A stretch of 64,000 nucleotides of DNA from JADGRB01 sp036267635. Its GTDB lineage: Bacteria > Myxococcota_A > Polyangia > Fen-1088. The DNA is taken from contig DATAVR010000033.1 of NCBI GenBank assembly GCA_036267635.1, positions 1-64,000 of the forward strand, in the 5' to 3' direction. The position numbers and the translations under genes are program-made. Each line of letters starts with the position of its first letter. Positions within the stretch are counted from its first letter, which is position 1. Under the pieces are notes generated by a model that worked only from the letters and a program-made list of their open reading frames with translations, did not search any database and was not told the DNA's origin. Below, in pieces: positions 22,209 to 31,004 of this stretch.

Positions 22209-24626
22209 ATGAATATCGTCAGGCGGGGCGCAGCCCGCGCGATGGCTTTCTGGCAGTTCCTGGGAGATCTCCATCCGAAGCTCGTTCAGTTTCCGCTCGT
22301 CCTGCTGCTCGCCGGCCTGAGCTTCGATGCCTGCGGGCTGCTCCTCCGCTCGCCGCGCTGTCACTTTGCCGGCAAGGCGCTCTCCAGCGCGGGGGTGGTC
22401 TTCCTGCTCGTCGCCTTCGTCTGCGGGATCTACGCCGAGATCTGGGCCGGTCGGGCGGGGATCCCGCAGGCCCCAATCGAATGGCACGAGCTCTTCGCCA
22501 ACGTCGGGTCCTGGGGATTCGTCGTCCTCACCGCCTGGCGAATGTTCCTGAATGAAGAGCGGCGGCGGCCGCTGGCCCTCTACACCGTCGTCGGCTTCTG
22601 CTGGTACGGCCTGCTGGTCATCACCGGCTACCTCGGCGGCAGGCTGGTCTTCGAGTACGGCGCCGCGGTCGTCGGAGGACGCGCCGACGACATCCTCACG
22701 CTCCACGACCTGAACGTCCTCGCCACCCGCCAGACCGACGACAATCTCCGCTACTCGGAGCTGGTCCACCACATCGCCGGCTGGTTGACGCTGGCGCTCA
22801 CGGGAGCGATCGCCGCCCACACGCTCTTCCCGTCCAGGTCCGACAAGCTCAAATGGGTGGCGCCGCTGATTCTGCTGCTGGGCGGCGTCGGCCTGTTCTT
22901 TTTCGCCGACAGGGATCTCTATCGGCTGACGGACCTCCGCCAGCTGCGCGACCGCGAGGTCGAGCTCCACAAGAGCCTGGCCGTCATCCTCGCCACGCTG
23001 GGCGCGCTGGGACTCTTCCGGCTCCGCCGTCGCCCCACGAAGGCAGCGAAGCGGCAGCTGGCGACGCCGTCGAAGGTGGTCGCGGTGGCCGCCCTCATCG
23101 GCGGCGGGCTGCTCTTCACGCACGTGCACACGGTGGCTCCCTACGCCAACGTCGCCGCCGGCGTCTACATCGCGCACCTCGTGATGGGCCTGACGGCCCT
23201 CGGCATCGGCGTCGCTCGCCTGGCGCAAGACGTCGCGCCACGGTGGAAGCGCGCCTTCGAGCTGCTGTTCGTCTCGCTCCTCTCTGCCGAAGCGGCCCTC
23301 CTCATCACCTACAACGAGGGTCTCCCCTGGTACATCGGCTACGGAAAATACCAACGTTGGGGGGCCTTCGCGGACGGCACGCGCGACGAGGGCGCACCGA
23401 TCGCGCCTTATGGCCCGATCCGGGCCCAGCTCGATTTCGATCCGCGGACCCAGCTGCTGGTCGTCACGCTCAAGGACCGCCACACCGAAGCACCGGCGCC
23501 CATCGCCGCGAGGCAGATCGAACTCCGCGTGTCGCGCGGTTACGAAGAGATCGGCGTTCTCCTCGACGGCGACGCCACCCGGACCCGGTTTTCGGGGACG
23601 GCTCCCTTTCTCGCCAACGTGATGGCCTTCTCCGCGCGCGCCGCGCTGCCGGTGAACGGCGCGATGACGATGGGATACTTCGACCCCTGGGTCACGCCCG
23701 CGGTCAGACCTGTTCCGCCGAACCGGGTGGCTCGGTTTCAGTGCCCGATGCACGACGGGATCATCTCCGAAACGCGGGGCGCTTGCCCCCTGTGCGGCAT
23801 GGCCCTGGTGCCTCTGCGCCGGGTCCCGCCGGCGATGCTGCACGCCGCCGACTACGACCTGCGCCTCGAGCCCGATCGGGCCACGCCGATCGTTGCTCGA
23901 AGCCCGGTCCTGCTCCGTTTCACCCCCTTGCAACGGGGCAGCCTCCTCACCGGCCTCACCGTGGTCCACGAGCATCCGTTGCATCTCATCGTGGTGTCGT
24001 CCGACTTCGACTTCTTCGACCACGTTCATCCGACCTTGGAGCCGAACGGCTCGCTGGCGCTCTCCTACACTTTTCCCCGGCCCGGGCAGTACCTGCTCTA
24101 CGCCGACATCACCCCCGGCGGAGAGCGCGCCCAGATCTTCCGGTTGCCGGTCACCGTTCGCAGCGACGGCGGCGCGTCCGGCGCGGCGGCGACCAGCGCC
24201 GACCTCTCGCCGTCGCCCTCACTCTCGAAGACGGTCGACAGCGATCCGAGCATGACCGCCGAGCTGCGCTTTCAGCCCCGCACCCCGGTGGCCGGAATCG
24301 AGACTCATTTCCTGATCCGTCTGAGCAAGGACGGAAGGCCGGTCAACGATCTCGAACCGTACCTGGGAGCGATGGCCCACGGCGTGTTTCTCTCCCGAGA
24401 CTCCAACGTCTACCTGCACTGTCACCCCGAACAGCTCATGAGCCCCGAACCGACCGCGCGCAGCGGCCCCGACATTCCGTTCGCCACGTTCTTCCCGCGC
24501 CGCGGTCTCTACAAGCTCTGGGTCCAGTTCAAGCGCCAGGGGAAAATGGGCGTCGTCTCTTACGTGGTCGACGTCAAATCTCCCGTTCTTCCCGCCAGCG
24601 TCATGCGCTATCTCGTCGACGATTAG
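22209..24626 (+). CDS. Multidomain membrane protein: DUF2231-like + heavy-metal-binding domain + FixH/copper-type beta domain
   Basis: The 805-residue protein starts at ATG 22209 behind CAGGA. Residues 1-about 390 hold some nine helices: first a DUF2231-type block (DLHPKLVQFPLVLLLAGLSFD) and a second hydrophobic set after 210. Near 510-540 is a heavy-metal-binding module, CPMHDG...CPLCGMALVPL, as fused to copper and zinc transporters. The C-terminal part (545-805) has two beta-rich, His-bearing segments (VVHEHPLHLIVVSSDFDFFDHVHP and AMAHGVFLSRDSNVYLHCHPE) like exported copper-handling domains. It probably senses or carries a transition metal at the membrane. The combination is unusual. Confidence 0.72.
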   Translation: MNIVRRGAARAMAFWQFLGDLHPKLVQFPLVLLLAGLSFDACGLLLRSPRCHFAGKALSSAGVVFLLVAFVCGIYAEIWAGRAGIPQAPIEWHELFANVGSWGFVVLTAWRMFLNEERRRPLALYTVVGFCWYGLLVITGYLGGRLVFEYGAAVVGGRADDILTLHDLNVLATRQTDDNLRYSELVHHIAGWLTLALTGAIAAHTLFPSRSDKLKWVAPLILLLGGVGLFFFADRDLYRLTDLRQLRDREVELHKSLAVILATLGALGLFRLRRRPTKAAKRQLATPSKVVAVAALIGGGLLFTHVHTVAPYANVAAGVYIAHLVMGLTALGIGVARLAQDVAPRWKRAFELLFVSLLSAEAALLITYNEGLPWYIGYGKYQRWGAFADGTRDEGAPIAPYGPIRAQLDFDPRTQLLVVTLKDRHTEAPAPIAARQIELRVSRGYEEIGVLLDGDATRTRFSGTAPFLANVMAFSARAALPVNGAMTMGYFDPWVTPAVRPVPPNRVARFQCPMHDGIISETRGACPLCGMALVPLRRVPPAMLHAADYDLRLEPDRATPIVARSPVLLRFTPLQRGSLLTGLTVVHEHPLHLIVVSSDFDFFDHVHPTLEPNGSLALSYTFPRPGQYLLYADITPGGERAQIFRLPVTVRSDGGASGAAATSADLSPSPSLSKTVDSDPSMTAELRFQPRTPVAGIETHFLIRLSKDGRPVNDLEPYLGAMAHGVFLSRDSNVYLHCHPEQLMSPEPTARSGPDIPFATFFPRRGLYKLWVQFKRQGKMGVVSYVVDVKSPVLPASVMRYLVDD

Positions 24627-24820
24627 CGCAGCGGCGGGGGAGACCGCGGTGGTCGCCCTGTGAACGATCTGTGACCCTAAAGCGGTCGTCGCGGCTACTG
24701 CGGTAAGGACGACGGTTCATCCAACGCCGAGTCGCCGTCGGTGACGCTGCCCCGCAGCGGAAGAATTCCAAGAATTCATCTCGGTGTCGCGCCCAATGAC
24801 GGTGCGAAGAGAGGCTTCCT
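24627..24820 (+). other. 194-base gap; probable promoter region
   Basis: I see no gene here. The only regularity is two GAATTC sites 11 bases apart around 24765-24780. The last bases carry AGAGAGG, spaced six bases from the TTG start at 24821. Confidence 0.3.
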
Positions 24821-26527
24821 TTGCGACGTGTCTCGACTGCTGTGGCTCTCGTGGCTGTACTGGCTCTGCTGGGTGGCGCCTGCACCAAGAGCGATACCGG
24901 GGCAGGCGACGGGACCGGGGGAGCGTCGACCACCGGGGGCGGCGGCGGAAATTCCGGCGCGGGAGGGACCAGTGCCGGCGGCAGCACGAGCGCCGGCGGA
25001 GCGGCGGCGGGAGAGGGGGGCGGGGGAGGCACCACCGCCACCGGCGGCAGCGGCAGCGGCAACGACACGGGCACGGGCGGACGGGGAGGCGACGGGGGCA
25101 ATGGAGGCGGTGGAGGCACCGGCGGAACCTCGGCAACCGGCGGTTCGTCCGGTGCCGGCGGCAGCAAGGGCGGTTCCAGCGGCGGCGGCGGCGGCGGTTC
25201 AGGGGGCGCGATCGGCAGCGGAGGCTCCGTGGGCGCCGGCGGCTCGGGCTCGAGCAGTTGCACCTTCATGAAGACGTCGTCGACCAGCTCCAAGATTCCG
25301 ACGGTGGGAATTGTCACCTGGTCGACGACGCTCTCCAGTCCGACGTCGGCCAAGATCGCCTTTGGATTGACCACCTCGTACGGACTGGCGGCGCCCGTCG
25401 ATCTGACCCAGGCGAGCTATCGGACGCTGTTGCTGGGGATGAAGCCCTCCATGACCTACCACTTCCAGATCACCGCCTCGAACGCGAGCGGCCAGTGTGT
25501 CAGCCCCGACTACACGATCATGACGGGCGCTCTCAGCGGCAACATCCCGAGCGTGGCCGCATCGCCGAGCAACCCGTCGGGGGCGGCGGGCGGCTTCCTG
25601 ATCACCGGCGTCTACAACATGGCCGGCAGCGCCTCGCCGGCGTTCATCGTCGATGGCGACGGGACCGTGGTCTGGGCCTACCAGATCAGCAGCGACGTGA
25701 CGGGCGCGGTGATGAGCTACGACGGGACCCGCATGTGGATCAACGGCGCCAACGTTCCGAGCGGAACGGCGCACGTCCATTCCGTCACGATGGACGGGCT
25801 CACCGACGACGACGACTCCAGCCAGTTCAAGGGGCAGAACCACCAGCTCACCGTGCTCCCCGACGAGACGGTGGCCTTCTACGCCTACGGCACGAACGGG
25901 TGCGAGGACATCAAGCTCCGCTCACCGAGCGGCAGCGTCACCACGGTCGTCAACGCCGAAGCGGCGCATGGCGGCTCTGGCGGCTGTCACGTGAACAACA
26001 TCCAATACTCGCAGTCGGACGACACGCTGGTCTTCTCCGACCTGGATCACAACTGCATCACCAAGGTGGCGCGAACCACCGGTTCGACCGTCTGGGTCCT
26101 CGGCGGCGGCATCGGCGGCGTCACCAGCACTCTCACCGGCGCCTCCTGGATGGGCGGCCAGCACGGCATCCACGTCGTCGGGCTCAACGACTTCGTCATC
26201 TTCAACAACAACACCACGACCGATGCGGCAAATGGGACGCAGCTGGGCGGATCCGGAAACGGTTCGCTCGCCATCGAGGTGATGCCGAATCCGACCGCGA
26301 AGACCGCCACACAGAGCTGGTCGTATAAGGCGAACCCAGGAATTTCAAACGACGTCATGGGGGACGTGCAGCGGCTGGCGAACGGGAACACCATCGTCGC
26401 TTTTTCGACGCAGAAAAAAATTCAGGAGGTCAGCTCCAGCGGCAGCGTGGTCCAGACTTTGACCTTCGGGTCCGAGATTGGCTACATCCAGAAGCGGGCG
26501 ACGCTTTACGGCGCGCCTCCGCGGTAA
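24821..26527 (+). CDS. Gly-stalk lipoprotein, arylsulfotransferase (ASST)-like beta-propeller
   Basis: TTG 24821 has AGAGAGG at a proper distance. The 568-residue product has lipobox GGAC (Cys21), a Gly/Ser/Thr spacer to about 145, a fibronectin-like segment (VGIVTWSTTL, TTSYGLAAPVD, YHFQITASNASG) and an ASST-type propeller from about 250. His-bearing propeller marks are KGQNHQLTVLPDE, GGCHVNNIQYS, GGQHGIHVVG and GDVQRLANGNTIVAF. ASST enzymes transfer sulfate between phenols at a periplasmic active site; whether this one does so cannot be judged, since only some propeller histidines are recognisable. It is probably surface-anchored. Confidence 0.7.
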   Translation: MRRVSTAVALVAVLALLGGACTKSDTGAGDGTGGASTTGGGGGNSGAGGTSAGGSTSAGGAAAGEGGGGGTTATGGSGSGNDTGTGGRGGDGGNGGGGGTGGTSATGGSSGAGGSKGGSSGGGGGGSGGAIGSGGSVGAGGSGSSSCTFMKTSSTSSKIPTVGIVTWSTTLSSPTSAKIAFGLTTSYGLAAPVDLTQASYRTLLLGMKPSMTYHFQITASNASGQCVSPDYTIMTGALSGNIPSVAASPSNPSGAAGGFLITGVYNMAGSASPAFIVDGDGTVVWAYQISSDVTGAVMSYDGTRMWINGANVPSGTAHVHSVTMDGLTDDDDSSQFKGQNHQLTVLPDETVAFYAYGTNGCEDIKLRSPSGSVTTVVNAEAAHGGSGGCHVNNIQYSQSDDTLVFSDLDHNCITKVARTTGSTVWVLGGGIGGVTSTLTGASWMGGQHGIHVVGLNDFVIFNNNTTTDAANGTQLGGSGNGSLAIEVMPNPTAKTATQSWSYKANPGISNDVMGDVQRLANGNTIVAFSTQKKIQEVSSSGSVVQTLTFGSEIGYIQKRATLYGAPPR

Positions 26528-26605
26528 ACGCCTCAGCTTTTTCGATTGGGCACAAAAATCAGAAGGTCGGACGTCCGATCGCGCCTGTGGACCGTAGATC
26601 GGTCG

Positions 26606-26959
26606 ATGGCCACAAGAGACGTCGCCCTCGCGACGTCAGCATGCCCACCACCGTCTAAGAAGAGGCGGTCTCGAGGGGCCAAACGTCACGGTCCCCGCGC
26701 GCCCGTTCAAGAGGACGGGGCAGGGTGGAGTGATCTCGAGCAGGCCTTCTTCGCCTCGGCGCCGCCCGATGAGCCCGCGCCCACGGCCGAGCCAGAGCGC
26801 TTCGACGATCTGCTCGGGCCCGGGCCTTCGGAGCGGGGCGGAGCGCTCCGACGGGCGCTGGCCGCCGCGGGCGCGGTGCTGCGGCGCCTGTGGCGGCTGC
26901 GGCGCCTGGTCTTGGGCCCGGCCCGGCGCTCCCGAGGCGCCTCGCCCACGAGCGGTTGA
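26606..26959 (+). CDS. Small basic/acidic hypothetical protein
   Basis: From ATG 26606 the product is 117 residues: a Lys/Arg-rich start (PPSKKRRSRGAKRHG), an acidic middle (GWSDLEQAFFASAPPDEP, ERFDDLLGP) and an Arg-rich amphipathic end (LRRLWRLRRLVLG). The WSDLEQAFFASAPP segment recurs in short hypothetical proteins of this phylum, so the frame is likely real. No membrane helix or known domain is present. An upstream TTG at 26546 is an alternative start. Function unknown. Confidence 0.5.
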   Translation: MATRDVALATSACPPPSKKRRSRGAKRHGPRAPVQEDGAGWSDLEQAFFASAPPDEPAPTAEPERFDDLLGPGPSERGGALRRALAAAGAVLRRLWRLRRLVLGPARRSRGASPTSG

Positions 26960-26968
26960 GGTCGGGCT

Positions 26969-28279
26969 CTACGGGGTTTCGGTGTTGGCGGCCGCGTGGA
27001 GAAAACAGGTCGCGCAGCTCATGTCGTACGTCCCGTAGCCGAACGCGCCGCTGTTCTCCTGGACCGCGCTGACCATCGAGCCGCTGACGCTGTCGACCAC
27101 GGCGACGTGGCCGGTGTCGAGGGCCGCCCCGTCACAACCCGGGGTGATGACGATCAGATCGCCGTGCACGGGCGTCTGCACGATGGTGACGCCCGCGGGG
27201 AGCGCCGTCCCGCATATGTCCTTGGCGTCGACGGTCAGCCAGGGACAGACACCGAACTTGAAATAGAAGTACCGCTCGGCGAGCTCGGTGCACTGATATC
27301 CGTTGTCGGTGCCGTTGATCGGGCCGGTCCCGGTCTCGATCCAGCCGGCGCCTTGGGAGGTGGCCGCGGTGTCGACGCCGTTGGGGGACCAGACATTGGC
27401 CGACAGGGCGGCGTCGCACATGGCGTAGGCGGCGACGCCGTCGATCGTGGCCAGCGGCGCCTCGCCGCCGCAGATGGTGTCCCCGGTCGTCGCCGCGCCA
27501 ATCGCCGGCGGCGGCCCCGAGGCGCAAGAGGGCATGCAGCCGGTGCAGGCGGTGTCCCCGCAGGCCGCGACCGCCGCGTTGGAGCTGCCATAACAGAGGT
27601 TGCTGGCCGGGCAGTAGTAGGGCTCCGCCGTGGGACAGCAGATGGTTCCGCAAAACAGGTATCCGGCCGTGCAGAAACCACCGGTCGGCCCCGGGGCGCA
27701 GCTTCCCGTCACGGGCGCCGAGCAGGCGAGACAACCCGCCGTGCCTCCGCAGGCCGCCTCCGCGTCCTTGGCGTCCGGGTAACAGAGGTTCGAGGTCGCG
27801 CAGTAGTACGGTTGGGCCGACGGACAGCAGCCGCTCCCGCACCAGAGATATCCCTGGTCGCAGGCCCCCTTTGACGAAGGCGCCGGGCACGACGACGATG
27901 GCGCGCCGCCTTGGCCGCCTGTTCCCGTCGCGCCGCCTCGGCCACCGACGGAGCCGCCCGTGCCGACCGATCCCGCGGCGCCCCCTCGCCCGCCATTGCC
28001 GGTTCCCCCGGCGGCGCCGCCGCTCCCCGCGGAGGGCCCGCCGCCGTTGCCCGCGGCGCCCGCGCCGGCAGCGCCACCCGTGCCGGCGAGGCCGGCGGCG
28101 CCTGCCGCTCCACCGCCCGTCGTTCCACCGCCCGCCGATTGCCCGCCTGCGCCGGCGTCGGTCGCCGAGGGCGCCGATGGCGAGCAGGCGGCGAGCCCCA
28201 GCGCGATCCAGACGAGAAGCGTCGAAGCGTCGTTGCGGAAGCGAGCTTCAACCGCCGATCGAAACATCTCCTCGCGCAT
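26969..28279 (-). CDS. Gly-stalk lipoprotein with duplicated Cys-rich modules and a CHAP domain
   Basis: About 436 residues from ATG 28279 (ATG 28267 is an alternative). Lipobox LAAC (Cys32) is followed by a Gly/Ala spacer, then two Cys-rich repeats with the same order (GYLWCGSGCCPSAQPYYCATSNLCYP and GYLFCGTICCPTAEPYYCPASNLCYG). The last 150 residues are CHAP-like: the nucleophile Cys in YQCTELAERYFY, then DTGHVAVVDSV with the His, then an Asn (QENSG). CHAP domains cut peptidoglycan amide bonds or glutathionyl-type substrates. It would act at the cell surface or on neighbouring cells; the Cys-rich modules probably bind a wall or surface target. Confidence 0.75.
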   Translation of the reverse strand: MREEMFRSAVEARFRNDASTLLVWIALGLAACSPSAPSATDAGAGGQSAGGGTTGGGAAGAAGLAGTGGAAGAGAAGNGGGPSAGSGGAAGGTGNGGRGGAAGSVGTGGSVGGRGGATGTGGQGGAPSSSCPAPSSKGACDQGYLWCGSGCCPSAQPYYCATSNLCYPDAKDAEAACGGTAGCLACSAPVTGSCAPGPTGGFCTAGYLFCGTICCPTAEPYYCPASNLCYGSSNAAVAACGDTACTGCMPSCASGPPPAIGAATTGDTICGGEAPLATIDGVAAYAMCDAALSANVWSPNGVDTAATSQGAGWIETGTGPINGTDNGYQCTELAERYFYFKFGVCPWLTVDAKDICGTALPAGVTIVQTPVHGDLIVITPGCDGAALDTGHVAVVDSVSGSMVSAVQENSGAFGYGTYDMSCATCFLHAAANTETP

Positions 28280-28330
28280 GATATCCCGAGCGCGGCCGAT
28301 GGGCGCGGCCGATAGCGAGGACCGCTGCAC

Positions 28331-28886
28331 CTACCCCGTCACCTTGAAGCCGAACGAGGCCGCCAGGAGCAGGGCGGACTCGGCGGGGATCGACGCGCCC
28401 TTCACCTGGTTCGTGGCCGGATCGAGCAACAGGGCGTGCGATCCGGCAAAGCTGGCCTTGCGCAGGTCGCAACGCTCGAAGCGGGCGCCGCCGAGCTGGC
28501 ACCCCTCGAACGTCGCCCCGGCGAGATCGCAGTCGACGAAGTTTGCCTCGACGAGCGAGCAGCGGATGAAAGGGAGCTTAATCGACGAACGCGAGGTCCG
28601 GGTAGGTGCCGACGTCCGTCCAGTCGACACCCATCATCTTGCACCGCTCGAACCGCACGCCCCGCAGCACCATCCCCGCCGGCGCGAGGCGCGTCAGATC
28701 GCAGGCCTCGAACACGCAGTCCTCCAGGCGGGCGCGGCCCCAGCGGCTCTCGGGCAGCTTCAGGTTGCGGAACGTGCAGTTGGCGAACAGCTTGTCGCCG
28801 AGGTCGGCGTCCGCGAGATCGAGGCCGACGAACGTCTCGTCGTCGAACGACTCACCGTCGCGGAGCTCTGCTGCCGTGCGGGTCAC
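28331..28886 (-). pseudogene. Pentapeptide-repeat protein split by a frameshift
   Basis: The first part, from GTG 28886, carries A(D/N)LxN-type repeats (GLDLADADLGDKLFANCTF, FEACDLTRL, FERCKMMG) and stops at TAA 28578-28580. Immediately after, the second frame continues the same repeat family (FIRCSLVEANFVDCDLAGATF, FEGCQLGGARFERCDL) to TAG 28331. The combined 556 bases are 3n+1, so a 1-base insertion or 2-base deletion near 28578 (GTCGATTAAGCTC, expected GAT-TGC-AAG) broke a protein of about 185 residues. Pentapeptide-repeat proteins mimic DNA (Qnr/MfpA) or bind partners; the role here is unknown. Base-calling error must be excluded. Confidence 0.7.
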
Positions 28887-28989
28887 GACCGGCGCTCATC
28901 CTCTCATGCGAAGGCTCGTCCGCGGGTGAAGTTGCTGCCAGGTCCGAAAACGGCCGGCGCGTTCGCCGCGGAGGGGGCATGGTAAGGGC

Positions 28990-30465
28990 GTGTCGCCGCT
29001 CGATCCTGACGTTTGCTACCGGGCGCTCCTGGCCCGGGACGCGCGCTTCGACGGGCTGTTCTTCGTCGGCGTGAAGACGACGGGGATCTACTGCCGTCCG
29101 GTCTGCCGCGCGCGGACGCCGGGGCGCGATCGCTGCCGGTTCTTCCGGACCGCCGCGCAGGCGGAGGAGGCCGGGTTCCGCTCCTGCTTCCGCTGCCGCC
29201 CGGAGCTGGCCCCGGGGGCCGCGCCGATCGACGCGCTGTCGCGGGTGGTCGCGGCGGCCATGCGCCGCATCGACGAGGGCGCGCTTGCCCACGACGGCAC
29301 CGTCGACGATCTCGGGCGCGCGCTGGGGGTCTCGGGCCGCCACCTCCGCCGCGCGATGCGCGCCGAGCTGGGCGTCAGCCCGATCGCGCTCGCCGAGACA
29401 CGGCGGCTGGCGCTGGCGCGGCAGCTGATCGTCGACACGGCGTTGCCGATGACCGAGGTGGCGTTCGCCAGCGGCTACCGCAGCGTGCGGCGTTTCAACG
29501 CCGCGGTGAAGTTGCGCTACGGGCGCCCGCCGTCGGCGATGCGGCGAGGCCTGCGCGACGGCGGGGGCGCCGGCGAGTCGTTGACGGTGACCCTGCAGTA
29601 CCGTCGGCCCTTCGACTGGCCCGCGATGCTGAGCCACTTCGCGGCGCGCGCCATCCCGGGCGTCGAGCTGGTGCGGGACGGCGTCTACCTGCGGACCGCC
29701 GCCGTCGGCGGAGCGCGCGGCTGGCTGGCGCTGACGGCCGATCCGGAGCGCCCAGCGCTGCGGGCCACGCTCTCGATGTCGCTCGGGGGCGGGCTGATGG
29801 CCGTGGTGGCGCGGCTGCGGCGGCTCTGCGACCTCGACGCCGAGCCGGCGGCGATCGCGGCTCACCTGGCGCGCGATCCTCGCCTCGCCTCGCACGTGCG
29901 CGCGCGTCCCGGGCTGCGCGTGGTGGGGGCGTTCGATCCCTTCGAGGCGGCGGCGCGCGCGGTGCTCGGGCAACAGGTCAGCCTGGCCGCCGCCCGGACG
30001 CTGGCCGGGCGTTTGAGCGGGCGCTATGGCGCGGCGATCGCCACGCCTCATCCGGAGCTGACCCGGACCTTCCCGCCGGCGGGAGCGATCGCCGGTCGGT
30101 CTGCCGACGAGCTGGCGGCCCTCGGCATGCCGGGGCGCCGCGCGGCCACCCTGCGTCTCATCGCGCGCGCAATCGAGCGCGGCGCGCTGTCGTTCGACGC
30201 GCTGGCCGAGCCGGCGCGCTTGCTCGCTGAGCTGGCGGAGCTTCCCGGCGTCGGTCCCTGGACCGCGCACTATCTGGCGATGCGCGCGCTCGGCTGGCCG
30301 GACGCGTTTCCCGAGGGGGATCTCGGCCTGCGCAAGGCGCTGGGCGGCATCTCGGGGCGGCAGGCGCGGCTCCTCGCCGAGCCCTGGCGGCCCTGGCGTG
30401 CCTACGGCGCCGCACATCTTTGGACCGAGCTTGGAAACTCATCCGCAGGAGCAATTCAGCCATGA
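28990..30465 (+). CDS. Ada-type regulator fused to AlkA-type 3-methyladenine DNA glycosylase
   Basis: The 491-residue protein starts at GTG 28990. Residues 1-75 are the Ada zinc domain, with Cys35, Cys39, Cys66 and Cys69; the reactive Cys that accepts methyl groups from phosphotriesters is expected to be the first. An AraC-type helix-turn-helix follows (DDLGRALGVSGRHLRRAM, MTEVAFASGYRSVRRFN). Residues about 200-490 are AlkA: an N-terminal fold (PFDWPAMLSHF), then the HhH-GPD with LPGVGPWTAHYLAMRAL and the catalytic Asp (PEGDLGL). It should sense alkylation damage, activate transcription and excise alkylated bases. It overlaps ogt by four bases. Confidence 0.88.
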   Translation: MSPLDPDVCYRALLARDARFDGLFFVGVKTTGIYCRPVCRARTPGRDRCRFFRTAAQAEEAGFRSCFRCRPELAPGAAPIDALSRVVAAAMRRIDEGALAHDGTVDDLGRALGVSGRHLRRAMRAELGVSPIALAETRRLALARQLIVDTALPMTEVAFASGYRSVRRFNAAVKLRYGRPPSAMRRGLRDGGGAGESLTVTLQYRRPFDWPAMLSHFAARAIPGVELVRDGVYLRTAAVGGARGWLALTADPERPALRATLSMSLGGGLMAVVARLRRLCDLDAEPAAIAAHLARDPRLASHVRARPGLRVVGAFDPFEAAARAVLGQQVSLAAARTLAGRLSGRYGAAIATPHPELTRTFPPAGAIAGRSADELAALGMPGRRAATLRLIARAIERGALSFDALAEPARLLAELAELPGVGPWTAHYLAMRALGWPDAFPEGDLGLRKALGGISGRQARLLAEPWRPWRAYGAAHLWTELGNSSAGAIQP

Positions 30466-30998
30466 ACAAAGAGACGTTCTTCACCACGCTGCAGAGCCCC
30501 GTCGGTCGCCTCACGCTGGCGGGCGAGGGGGACGATCTCGTCGGGCTCTACTTCGACAGCGATCCGGTCGCGGCCCGGGTCCAAAGCGGATCGGCGCGCG
30601 ACGACGGCCGCTTGCGTCCCGCGCTGGCTCAGCTGCGCCAGTACTTCGCCGGGGAGCGCACCGAGTTCGAGCTCTCGCTGGCGCCGCGCGGGACGGCGTT
30701 CCAGCTGTCGGTCTGGAACGCGCTGCGACGAATTCCGTTCGGCGAGACGGCGAGCTACGGCGAGATCGCGCGCTCGGTCGGCCGGCCGGCGGCTTCGCGC
30801 GCCATCGGCGGCGCCAACCATCGCAACCCGATCGCCATCATCATTCCTTGTCACCGGGTGATCGGGGCCGACGGCTCGATGACCGGCTATGGCGGCGGGC
30901 TCGATCGCAAACGCGTCCTCCTGGATCTCGAAGCGCGGGGGACGGCCGACGCGAATCGCGCCGCCGACCCGCGCCGCCGGGCGGATGCGCGCGCCTGA
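30462..30998 (+). CDS. ogt: Methylated-DNA--protein-cysteine S-methyltransferase
   Basis: The 178-residue protein removes O6-alkyl groups from guanine by transfer to its own Cys. The acceptor is C130 in IIPCHRVIG, and the RASRAIGGANHRNP helix (recognition region) precedes it. The N-terminal half (TTLQSPVGRLTLAGEGDDLVGL) matches family members. ATG 30462 overlaps the TGA of the Ada-AlkA gene (ATGA), so the two are translationally coupled. The extra Arg-rich C-terminal tail of about 20 residues is longer than usual. Together the pair forms an alkylation-repair operon. Confidence 0.9.
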   Translation: MNKETFFTTLQSPVGRLTLAGEGDDLVGLYFDSDPVAARVQSGSARDDGRLRPALAQLRQYFAGERTEFELSLAPRGTAFQLSVWNALRRIPFGETASYGEIARSVGRPAASRAIGGANHRNPIAIIIPCHRVIGADGSMTGYGGGLDRKRVLLDLEARGTADANRAADPRRRADARA

Positions 30999-31004
30999 CG
31001 ACGT

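Noticed and set aside
22200..24029. 609-codon minus-strand ORF opposite the DUF2231 fusion gene
   Set aside because: It is rich in Arg, Gln, Asp and Glu without any recognisable domain and lies exactly under a well-supported gene. High GC keeps stop codons out of such shadows.
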